A stretch of DNA of 64,000 nucleotides from Brevibacterium yomogidense (lineage in GTDB: Bacteria; Actinomycetota; Actinomycetes; Actinomycetales; Brevibacteriaceae). The DNA lies in the NCBI RefSeq assembly GCF_016107685.1, contig NZ_JABASY010000007.1, positions 1-64,000 of the forward strand, given 5' to 3'. Below the pieces are notes generated by a model. That model saw nothing but the letters and a program-made list of their open reading frames with translations, was not told the DNA's origin and ran no database searches. Positions 57,572-64,000 of this stretch are shown in pieces. The translations under genes and the position numbers were made by a program. The number at the start of each line of letters is the position of its first letter. Position 1 is the first letter of the stretch.

Positions 57572-58582
57572 TCAGGAGGTCGACGCCGCGATTCGCGGGG
57601 CCGGCCGACGTGCGGTGCGCGGCGCGGGCCACACGAAGAGCGGGGTGCGCGCCAGCGGCACCATCGCCACGGGGACGACCAGGCCCGCGATGACGAGGAG
57701 TGCGATGATCGACCACGGCTCTGTGATCCCGACTGTGTCGATAGTCTCGAACGCGAGCGTGATGGTCGTGAGGTTCACGAGGTAGACGACGATCGATCCG
57801 CGCCCCACCCACTCGAGGAAGCGAAGGCGCGGGAGACGGGGCGCCAGCCACGTCACCGCGAGCACCCCGACGAGCGACGTCGTGAACGTCGCGAAGCCCA
57901 GCGTCGTCCGCAGCTCCGCATCCTGTGCGGCGAGGTAGCCCCACACGACGGTGAACATCACCATGACGGCCGGTAGGACGGGGGAGAGCCGCTGCCAGGT
58001 CTCCATGACCCCGGCGACGGCCGCCCCCGCGAAGAAGAACGCGCCGTACCAGAGCACCTTCTCCCCGTAGTCCACCCACGCGACGTCGGAGGTCATGAAG
58101 GAGGAGACGACGGCCATGGGGACAGGAAAGACCCACGCCGGCACGATACGGGTGAGCGGCGCAATCGCGTAGCAGACGATGAGCACCGACAGGAACCACA
58201 GATGCTGCCAGCCCATGAGCATCGCTGGGGCATCCATTAGTAGCCACCACGGGTCGTCGTCGCGCCACAGGGCCTCGAACGCCACCGCGACGACGAGGGT
58301 CCACAGCACGAACGGCCACACGAGCCCCCGCACCTTGCCCCACACGTAGGCGCCCGCGGGCTTCGTGAGCGACCGCGGCAGCAGCAGCCCGGAGAGGAAG
58401 AACAGCAGAGGCATGCGGAACGGCTGCATCGCCTCCCCGAAGCGCAACAGAATATCCGGGGTGCCGGGAACACGCTCGACCAGCGGGTACTGGATATGGA
58501 AGACCGCGACGAGCACGACCGCGAGACCGCGGAGCATGTCCATCCACCCGGCGCGAGGACGTGAAGAGTGTGGAGCCGTCAT
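57572..58582 (-). CDS. Membrane acyltransferase family 3 protein
   Basis: A 336-residue acyltransferase with about ten helices. The N-terminal motif WMDMLRGLAVVLVAVFH (Arg-Gly and the catalytic His) and QPFRMPLLFFLSGLLLPRSL are well kept, followed by LVWPFVLWTLVV and GWQHLWFLSVLIVCYAIAPL. Such proteins O-acylate surface glycans. It has the same domain as the proteins at 46071 and the pseudogene at 40223. The start could also be GTG 58585 directly before; neither has a strong Shine-Dalgarno. The upstream 100 bp contain a G-tract run (58597-58622). Confidence 0.85.
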   Translation of the reverse strand: MTAPHSSRPRAGWMDMLRGLAVVLVAVFHIQYPLVERVPGTPDILLRFGEAMQPFRMPLLFFLSGLLLPRSLTKPAGAYVWGKVRGLVWPFVLWTLVVAVAFEALWRDDDPWWLLMDAPAMLMGWQHLWFLSVLIVCYAIAPLTRIVPAWVFPVPMAVVSSFMTSDVAWVDYGEKVLWYGAFFFAGAAVAGVMETWQRLSPVLPAVMVMFTVVWGYLAAQDAELRTTLGFATFTTSLVGVLAVTWLAPRLPRLRFLEWVGRGSIVVYLVNLTTITLAFETIDTVGITEPWSIIALLVIAGLVVPVAMVPLARTPLFVWPAPRTARRPAPRIAASTS

Positions 58583-58685
58583 CACTACGAGCGTACGGGA
58601 GGGGAGGGGGCGCGCGGGCGGGAGGCGGCCTCGGCGGCGGTGGGCCGGACCGGGGGTACGGTGAGGTGAGCTGGCAGCGGCAGTG

Positions 58686-59903
58686 TCAGCCCCGGCGGAA
58701 CTCCGCGATCATCGGGCAGTCGAACGGGTCGCGGGCGGCCAACCCGACGCGGTTGAGGTAGGCGATGACGATGCCGTACGACTTCAGCAGACTGGTCTCC
58801 GTGTAGGGGACGCCCAGCTCGCGGCACTTCTCGATGACGATCTGACGTGTCCTCGCGAGGTGCGGTCGCGGCATGTTCGGGAACAGGTGGTGCTCGATCT
58901 GGTAGTTCAGGCCACCCATGAACCACGTCGCCCACCAACCGCCGCGGATGTTGCGCGACAGGCGGACCTGCTTCGAGAAGAAGTCCATCTTCACACTGCG
59001 ATCGATGAGCGGCATCCCCTTGTGGTTCGGGGCGAACGACGCGCCCATATAGACACCGAAGACCGCCAGCTGGACGCCCAGGAACGCGAACGCCATGCCC
59101 AGCGGCAGGAAGAAGAAGATCGGGAACAGGTAGAGGACGGTGCGAAGGGTGAGGAGGGTCAGCTCCAGCCAGCGGTTCTTGACCTTCCCGCGGGAGCACA
59201 GGTGGACGTAGCCCTGCACATAGAGGTTGAGGCCCTCAAGCGTGAGGAGGGGGAAGAACAGCCAACCCTGGCGGGACTGGAGCCAGCGGAAGAAGCCCTT
59301 CGACTTCGCGGCGTCCTCCGCGGCGAACGACAGGACTCCCGGCGCGATGTCCGGATCCTTGCCGACGATGTTCGGGTTGCCATGGTGGCGGGAGTGCTTC
59401 GAGTCCCACCACGAATAGCTCATGCCGACGACGGCGCCCAGTACCTGGGAGAGTTTGTCGTTCGCGGGTCCGGTCGACAGGATCGTGCGGTGCGCGGATT
59501 CATGCGCGAGGAAAGCGACCTGCGTGAAGAGGATGCCCAGCGCCGCGGCGATGAGGAGCTGGAACCAGCTGTCGCCCAACAGGATGAATCCCGCGACACA
59601 GCCGGCGAGCCCCACAATCAGAGCAGCCCCCACCATGCCGTAGAACCAGGGGGTGCGCGCCAAGAGGCCCTCGCTGCGGACGATCTTGGAGACCTCCAGG
59701 TACGACTTCGCCAGCGTGGGGAACGGGCGCGTCCTGATGAGGCCGGACTCCTTCGCCGGACTGGCCGTGACGGGATCACCCATGATCGTGTCAGCGGAAG
59801 GGTCGTGTGCGTCCGCGCCACCCACGTGCGGGAGTGCTGTGAACGGACCGGCCATTGTCTGGCTGTCCGTGGTCGGGCTGGAGGACGTGGCGGATGGAGA
59901 CAT
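58686..59903 (-). CDS. Fatty acid desaturase (acyl-lipid/acyl-CoA type)
   Basis: A 405-residue di-iron membrane desaturase. The three His boxes are present: HESAHR (about residue 150), HSRHHGNPN (about 185) and QIEHHLFPN (about 350), spaced by four membrane helices. The first about 75 residues are hydrophilic with no obvious cytochrome b5 domain. The proximity of a cold-shock gene would fit adjustment of membrane fluidity at low temperature, which is inference. The frame extends upstream to 59951, but ATG 59903 has a GAGAAG site about a dozen bases before it; a start nearer the catalytic domain (MAGPF) cannot be excluded. Confidence 0.88.
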   Translation of the reverse strand: MSPSATSSSPTTDSQTMAGPFTALPHVGGADAHDPSADTIMGDPVTASPAKESGLIRTRPFPTLAKSYLEVSKIVRSEGLLARTPWFYGMVGAALIVGLAGCVAGFILLGDSWFQLLIAAALGILFTQVAFLAHESAHRTILSTGPANDKLSQVLGAVVGMSYSWWDSKHSRHHGNPNIVGKDPDIAPGVLSFAAEDAAKSKGFFRWLQSRQGWLFFPLLTLEGLNLYVQGYVHLCSRGKVKNRWLELTLLTLRTVLYLFPIFFFLPLGMAFAFLGVQLAVFGVYMGASFAPNHKGMPLIDRSVKMDFFSKQVRLSRNIRGGWWATWFMGGLNYQIEHHLFPNMPRPHLARTRQIVIEKCRELGVPYTETSLLKSYGIVIAYLNRVGLAARDPFDCPMIAEFRRG

Positions 59904-60144
59904 TGAACGTACCGCTTCTCTTCGGAGCCGTCGTCGTCGAATCCCTGTCACCGGGGTTCACGGCTGTGCTGCATCGTGCGAGTGGTTTCCGGTCATCATT
60001 GCGCCGGAACGAGGGGAGAGGTGAGGGGGTTCGGGGCGGAAGGGGACTGGCGGAGGCTGTTCCGTCAAGGGTGTGCCGGCATCGCCAGGTCGAGATCTGT
60101 GGTGTGGGGTGTGTGTGGAGTGGTGCGGAGGGCCTGGAATGGAA

Positions 60145-60183
60145 GAGCGGGGGTGGGCGGTCAGAGACCGCACACCCCCGCTC
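60145..60183 (-). terminator. Cold-shock gene terminator hairpin
   Basis: An 18-bp stem with one mismatch (gagcgggggtgggcggtc with gaccgcacacccccgctc) and a 3-nt loop, starting nine bases after the csp stop on the minus strand. It separates csp from the desaturase gene 240 bp further on. Confidence 0.8.
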
Positions 60184-60191
60184 AACGAGGA

Positions 60192-60395
60192 TCAGAGAAC
60201 GCGAACGCTCGTAGCCTGCATGCCCTTCGGGCTGGACTCCGCTTCGAAATCCACCGACTGGCCCTCTTCGAGGCTGCGGTAGCCCGAGCCCTCGATCGCG
60301 CTGAAGTGGGTGAAGACGTCAGCGGACCCATCGCTGGGCTCGATGAAGCCGAAGCCCTTTTCCGCGTTGAACCACTTGACGGTACCTGTAGCCAT
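60192..60395 (-). CDS. Cold-shock protein (CspA family)
   Basis: A 67-residue single cold-shock domain: [17 protein letters not shown] with RNP1 (KGFGFI) and [11 protein letters not shown] with RNP2 (VFTHF). Such proteins bind single-stranded RNA and act as RNA chaperones. The start is ATG 60395 behind AAGGA; the open frame extends nine codons further but without support. The 600 bases upstream have no other gene and could carry the long leader usual for cold-shock mRNAs. Confidence 0.95.
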   Translation of the reverse strand: MATGTVKWFNAEKGFGFIEPSDGSADVFTHFSAIEGSGYRSLEEGQSVDFEAESSPKGMQATSVRVL

Positions 60396-60997
60396 ACTGC
60401 ATATCCTTTGTGTACGGGTCACCCACCTGAGTGACCGTGTTTTCCGAACCGATTACCGGTCCGGAGATCTTTGGGGTGCGCATCCGAGGGTGCGCTGTGC
60501 ATCCGACAGTGACTGCCGGACATGTGAGGGGCGTTCGACGAGGCGGCTTGGTATGGCGCGCATCGGTGCGCGCAGTGCCTGCCTGCGAATGCGGAGAGGT
60601 GAAGCGAGTGAAGAAGATGAAGATTCGTTTCGTCGGGCCGATGAGGCTTGAGTCGATGTGATCGCCGGGTACTGATGGGCATGTCGACCGGAGTGGCTCT
60701 CCGACGGACTCGCCGGTGTTTTTGTCCAGTTGCCTTGTGAGCGTGGAACCGTCGCACCGACTGGTTCGAGCGTAGCACGCTCAGCGGGGAATGGGGCGCA
60801 CTCTCTTCACAGGCTTCCGGTGAGAACCCTGAGCGCCCGCCTGCGGGCACTGAACGGCCGGCTGGTCTCATGGGTGTGAATGCGCTGGTCAGAAGGCCGA
60901 CTATGAATACTCACGGTCGAACCGGGAGCGCGAAGAGGGGTGCTCGGGCAATGATCGGATCACCAGTCACCCTCAGTGAGACGAGAGGAACACGTTC
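60396..60997. other. Intergenic region between csp and the flavohemoglobin gene
   Basis: 602 bases between divergent genes. It should contain the csp leader and promoter on the minus strand and the hmp promoter on the plus strand. A minus-strand frame at 60419-60871 is His/Arg/Ser-rich without domain-like sequence and I do not call it a gene. No hairpin or binding site stands out by eye. Confidence 0.6.
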
Positions 60998-62209
60998 ATG
61001 AAGCTGTCCCCTGATTCCGAAGCGGTCGTCGCAGCGACCGCAGGTGTCGTCGGCGACCACGCGGAGCAGATCACCAAGGTCTTCTACCCGGACATGTTCG
61101 ATGCGCATCCGGAGCTGCTCAACGTCTTCAACGTCGCGAACCAGGCGATCGGAGAGCAGCCGAAGGCACTCGCGGCGTCCGTCGTGGCCTTCGCGGTCCA
61201 CCTCATCGACCCTGACGCCCCGGACTTCACCCCGATCATGCAGCGGATCGCCCACAAGCACGTGTCCCTGGGCATCAAGGCCGCCGAATACACGATCGTG
61301 GGCCGGTACCTGCTGGGCGCCGTGCAGAAGGTGCTGGGCGACGCGGTCACACCAGAGGTGGCAGCAGCGTGGGACGAGGTGTACTGGCTCTTCGCCACCT
61401 CGCTCATCGCCGAAGAGGCGAAGCTGTACGCCGAGGCAGGCACGGATCCGGACGAGCCGTGGCGCCAGTACCGAGTCGTCGAGCGGTTCGAGGAGTCCGA
61501 TGAGGTGTTCTCCCTGCTGCTCGCCCCGGTGTCCGGGAATATCCCCAGCCACCGGACGGGGCAGTACGTTGCGATCGCCGTCGACGTACCCGGGGGGACG
61601 CGGCAGCCGCGGCAGTACACGATCTCGTCGGGGCCTCGGGGTGATTCGATCCGCGTCACCATCAAGCGGGTCCGAGGTGTCGACGGTGCCCCGGACGGGC
61701 AGGTGTCCGGCTGGCTGCACGAGAACGCGAAGCCCGGCACGATCCTCGATGTGTCGCAGCCGGCGGGTGACGTCGTGCTCGACGAGTCCGATACGCCGGT
61801 GGTGCTGGTGTCCGCAGGCATCGGGATCACTCCCGTCGCCGCGATCATGGAGGATCTGTCCCGCCGCCAGCCCGACCGCACGGTCCGTCTGTTCCACGCG
61901 GACAAGTCGCACGAGCACCACGCCCTCTACGACGGACTCCGCCGGCAGGTGCTCGCCATGCCGGATGCCCGTGCGCAGAACTGGTACGAGGAGAACGCCG
62001 AGGCTGCACCCACCCTGCATCCAGCCCGCCCCGGCTTCATGGACCTCAAGGACGTCGAGCTGCCGGCGGAGGCGAAGGTGTTCATGTGCGGGCCGCTGCC
62101 CTTCATGCAGATCGCCCGCCGCACCCTCATCGATCAGGGCGTGCCGAGCGAGCGCATCCACTACGAGGTGTTCGGCCCCGATATGTGGGCGCAGAACCCC
62201 GACGGGTGA
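60998..62209 (+). CDS. hmp: Flavohemoglobin (nitric oxide dioxygenase)
   Basis: A 403-residue flavohemoglobin. The globin domain (1-140) has Tyr30 (B10) in KVFYPDMF, Gln54 (E7 region) in GEQPKAL and the proximal His88 in RIAHKHVSLGI. The reductase domain follows with RQYTISSG for FAD, VSAGIGITPVAAI for NAD(P)H and FMCGPLPFMQ, ending HYEVFGPDMW. It oxidises NO to nitrate using O2 and NAD(P)H. It converges with a COG2345-type regulator. No NO-sensing regulator such as NsrR is seen next to it. Confidence 0.95.
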   Translation: MKLSPDSEAVVAATAGVVGDHAEQITKVFYPDMFDAHPELLNVFNVANQAIGEQPKALAASVVAFAVHLIDPDAPDFTPIMQRIAHKHVSLGIKAAEYTIVGRYLLGAVQKVLGDAVTPEVAAAWDEVYWLFATSLIAEEAKLYAEAGTDPDEPWRQYRVVERFEESDEVFSLLLAPVSGNIPSHRTGQYVAIAVDVPGGTRQPRQYTISSGPRGDSIRVTIKRVRGVDGAPDGQVSGWLHENAKPGTILDVSQPAGDVVLDESDTPVVLVSAGIGITPVAAIMEDLSRRQPDRTVRLFHADKSHEHHALYDGLRRQVLAMPDARAQNWYEENAEAAPTLHPARPGFMDLKDVELPAEAKVFMCGPLPFMQIARRTLIDQGVPSERIHYEVFGPDMWAQNPDG

Positions 62210-62219
62210 GTGAGGCAGG

Positions 62220-62276
62220 GTCTGGTCACTGAAACCGGACCCGGTCGCTGAGGCCGGGTCTGTCTGCTGAGGCTGG
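62220..62276. repeat. Three degenerate 19-bp tandem repeats
   Basis: Units at 62220-62238, 62239-62257 and 62258-62276 share the pattern gtctggtcnctgaggccgg, with a few changes each. They lie just after hmp, before the hairpin. Probably a slippage product without a known role. Confidence 0.6.
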
Positions 62277-62319
62277 ACAAAGCAGGCGGTGAGGCGCCGC
62301 GCATCCGCCCAGCGATCGT

Positions 62320-62373
62320 GAGTTCACCTTCCGGGGGCACGGGACGACGTTCCGTGCCCTGGAAGGTGAACTC
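62320..62373. terminator. Bulged bidirectional hairpin between hmp and the regulator
   Basis: A lower 13-bp stem (gagttcaccttcc/ggaaggtgaactc) and an upper 8-bp stem (gggcacgg/ccgtgccc), separated by a gg/t bulge, with a 9-nt loop. It lies between two convergent stops, so it probably ends both transcripts. Confidence 0.75.
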
Positions 62374-62390
62374 TCGTGCTGGTCGATGCG

Positions 62391-63101
62391 TCAGCGCTGG
62401 GAGCGCATGGCATCCGCGGCATACTGCTCGAGTTCCGCGGCGTCGCGATCGCTGTCGATGCCACCCGGCTGCGCTGTGCGTGCGCCTTCGCCGGCAAGGC
62501 CCAGGACCAGCAGGCACCGGTGGGGTTCGACGAACGGGTGGAGCTTCTTCAGCTCGAGTGGGCCGGGAACCTGTTCGAGCTGGTGGCGCACGAGCTTCGC
62601 GTGGACGGAGCAGATCAGCGGACGGTTGGTGTCGATGAGGTCCTGGTAGAGGCAGGGAAGCAGGCCGACGGTGAGCTCGCCTTCATCGACGTCGGGCTCC
62701 AGCCCCGCGTCATCGAGGTGTTCGTACAGGACATCCAGCTGGTGGGAGGCCTCGTCGCCCAGCTCTTCGCTGTAGTCGAGGTCCGGGGCTATCCTGCGCA
62801 GCAGCCTGCCTCGGTCCTTCGCCTCCTCCAGGCGACGCTGCGCCGCCGAGCTGTGCTCTGCCTTCCGCACGGGGGAGTAGCCCATCGGCGGGCGGCCTCG
62901 TTTACCCGTTTCGACGGGGGCGCTCACGACGAAGCCCTCTTCCTCGAGGACTCGCAGGTGATCGCGTGCGGTGTTGACATGCACGCCGGTCTCATCCGCC
63001 AGTTCCCGCAGCTGCCGCCCGGGCTTCCGCTGCACTGATTGGAGCAGGCGAAGTCGACTCACCTGTGTGAGTCCCCGGAAGTCATCCACCCGACGAGGCA
63101 T
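62391..63101 (-). CDS. COG2345-like transcriptional regulator (possible metal/Fe-S sensor)
   Basis: A 236-residue regulator. The N-terminal winged helix-turn-helix includes LRELADETGVHVNTARDHLR and the wing GKRGRPPMGYSPV (residues about 30-80). The C-terminal domain has Cys in LLPCLYQDL and PLICSVHAKLVRHQ, and a third in PFVEPHRCLLVL. Such a C..C-x-x-H..C set is the pattern used by SufR-like and other COG2345 regulators, some of which bind an Fe-S cluster. The ligand here is unproven. The start is ATG 63101; the frame reaches 63140. It faces hmp and lies 73 bp after the TRAP binding-protein stop on the same strand. Confidence 0.75.
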   Translation of the reverse strand: MPRRVDDFRGLTQVSRLRLLQSVQRKPGRQLRELADETGVHVNTARDHLRVLEEEGFVVSAPVETGKRGRPPMGYSPVRKAEHSSAAQRRLEEAKDRGRLLRRIAPDLDYSEELGDEASHQLDVLYEHLDDAGLEPDVDEGELTVGLLPCLYQDLIDTNRPLICSVHAKLVRHQLEQVPGPLELKKLHPFVEPHRCLLVLGLAGEGARTAQPGGIDSDRDAAELEQYAADAMRSQR

Positions 63102-63174
63102 GCCCCCCAGTGTAAGGAGGGCTCCTGAAGGCGTGCTCACCTCCGGAGTTGCGGACGGTCAGCCGAACGAACCC

Positions 63175-64000
63175 TCACTCGGGCCGGTGCGCAAGTGCCG
63201 CTTCTTCGAGAACGCGTTCACCCAGTGGGCGGAAGTCCACGCTGTCGACGTCGTACCACTCGTCCAGGTTCTCCAAGTCGCCGTCGTCGGTGTAGCCGAG
63301 CTCTTCGACGATTCCTGACCACTTGTCTGCGGACGACGTCAATTGTTCCCGGATGTCCTCGTCGATCCTGCTGTCGGCGATGAGGCCGTCGACCAGCTCC
63401 TCCTGCGTCTGCTCCATCGTTTCCTGCACTTCAGGATCGATGGTGTTGAAGCCGCCTCCTGCAGCCCGAGCGTCCTGCACTGCCTTGAGGCTCGAATCCA
63501 TCGTGCTCGCAAGCTGACCATGGAACATGTCGACTTCGGCATCGAAGATGATCTGCTGGTAAGCCAGTGGAAGGTCAGTGAAGCTCGATCCTGCGACGTG
63601 TGACGCCGTCGCGCCGCCGGTCATTCTGTGGCCTTCGAACAGCGTGACATGCGGTGCGACTTCCAGCAGGCCCGTCGATCCTGCGACTTGCCCCTGAACG
63701 AAGGTGCAGTCGACAGTGTGGCGCTGCAGTGCTTCGAATGTCTCGCCGTACTCCATGGAGACAGGTGATGCGCCGATGCTTTCAGCGATCGGCCCTTGCG
63801 CAGTCCCGCCGATCCGGATCTGTCGGCCCTCCCAGTCGTCGGCTCCCGCAATCGGTGTGTTGCACGCGATCCAGTAGTCCCCTGACGACAGCAATGGCGA
63901 GAGAGGTGTCAGGCCCTTTTCCTCGTACTCTTCGATGAGCTGCGGGTCGTTCCACGCGGCCTCACTCATCATTGCCTGTGAGATCGCTTCCCCGGTCAAC
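63175..64000 (-). CDS. TRAP transporter substrate-binding protein, DctP family (partial, N-terminus outside window)
   Basis: The C-terminal about 275 residues of a periplasmic-type binding protein. DWEGRQIRIGGTAQGPIAES (the R-I-x-x-x arginine region that binds carboxylates), MEYGETFEALQRHTVDCTF and DLPLAYQQIIFDAEVDMF follow the DctP pattern of dicarboxylate or other organic-acid receptors. A long helical tail (EVQETMEQTQEELVDGLIAD) is typical of the C-terminus. The frame is open through the right edge, so the start, signal peptide and permease genes lie beyond it. Confidence 0.7.
   Translation of the reverse strand, partial: LTGEAISQAMMSEAAWNDPQLIEEYEEKGLTPLSPLLSSGDYWIACNTPIAGADDWEGRQIRIGGTAQGPIAESIGASPVSMEYGETFEALQRHTVDCTFVQGQVAGSTGLLEVAPHVTLFEGHRMTGGATASHVAGSSFTDLPLAYQQIIFDAEVDMFHGQLASTMDSSLKAVQDARAAGGGFNTIDPEVQETMEQTQEELVDGLIADSRIDEDIREQLTSSADKWSGIVEELGYTDDGDLENLDEWYDVDSVDFRPLGERVLEEAALAHRPE

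Noticed and set aside
60419-60871. A 150-codon minus-strand frame in the csp-hmp intergenic region
   Set aside because: His/Arg/Ser-rich with no domain, no clear ribosome-binding site, and it occupies the expected cold-shock leader.

Overview
The window is high-GC chromosomal DNA from an actinobacterium. The evidence is the dense gene packing with many GTG starts and ATGA/GTGA overlaps, and families that are essentially actinobacterial: DUF3073 beside purM, DUF3151, and a SCP_3-type sterol-carrier protein. A Micrococcales-like member is my best guess, but the genus cannot be named from sequence alone. I saw no rRNA, tRNA or CRISPR array.

The layout alternates housekeeping genes with surface-polysaccharide loci. 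(1) 1-4.3 kb: a glycosyltransferase cluster (two GT2 and one GT11) with a PglK-like ABC flippase, visibly lower in GC than its surroundings. (2) 4.4-11.4 kb: a two-subunit acyl-CoA dehydrogenase of PimC/PimD type, a UMF1-type MFS protein, a BCCT osmolyte transporter and class II fructose-bisphosphate aldolase. (3) 11.5-24.9 kb: a rhamnose and exopolysaccharide locus. It has rmlB, a fused rmlC-rmlD and a nucleotidyltransferase on the plus strand. Converging on them is a tightly coupled minus-strand operon of Wzz/BY-kinase, six glycosyltransferases, VanZ, a tyrosine phosphatase, a PqqD-like protein and rmlA. (4) 25-36.4 kb: purine genes (purA, purL, purQ, purS and a purD-purC fusion) interleaved with a Wzy/ligase-type membrane protein, trhO, a DUF6882-like protein and a GT2. 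(5) 36.5-42.5 kb: a second export route (Wzm/Wzt ABC transporter, GT2), a membrane-anchored GDPD-like protein lacking the catalytic residues, a decayed acyltransferase pseudogene and a GT4. (6) 42.7-46.1 kb: DUF3151, asparaginase, SCP_3 and aldehyde dehydrogenase. (7) 46.1-50.6 kb: an accessory segment with an acyltransferase, an ISL3-type transposase remnant and two paralogous Tat-exported glycine-rich proteins. (8) 50.7-54.3 kb: purF, purM and DUF3073. (9) 54.5-64 kb: MFS, aquaporin, acyltransferase, fatty-acid desaturase, cold-shock protein, flavohemoglobin, a COG2345-type regulator and a partial TRAP binding protein.

The polysaccharide genes supply both a flippase/Wzz/Wzy-type route, with a kinase-phosphatase pair for chain-length control, and an ABC-dependent Wzm/Wzt route. 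The purine genes cover steps from PRPP to AMP, except those encoded by purN, purK/E, purB and purH, which lie outside the window. The most unusual items are the paired glycine-rich secreted proteins, each with only two cysteines in the predicted mature chain, near its two ends. Others are the purD-purC fusion, the GDPD-like pseudoenzyme, the PqqD/nucleotidyltransferase pair inside the rhamnose locus, a reconstructable acyltransferase pseudogene and a perfect 50-bp palindrome.
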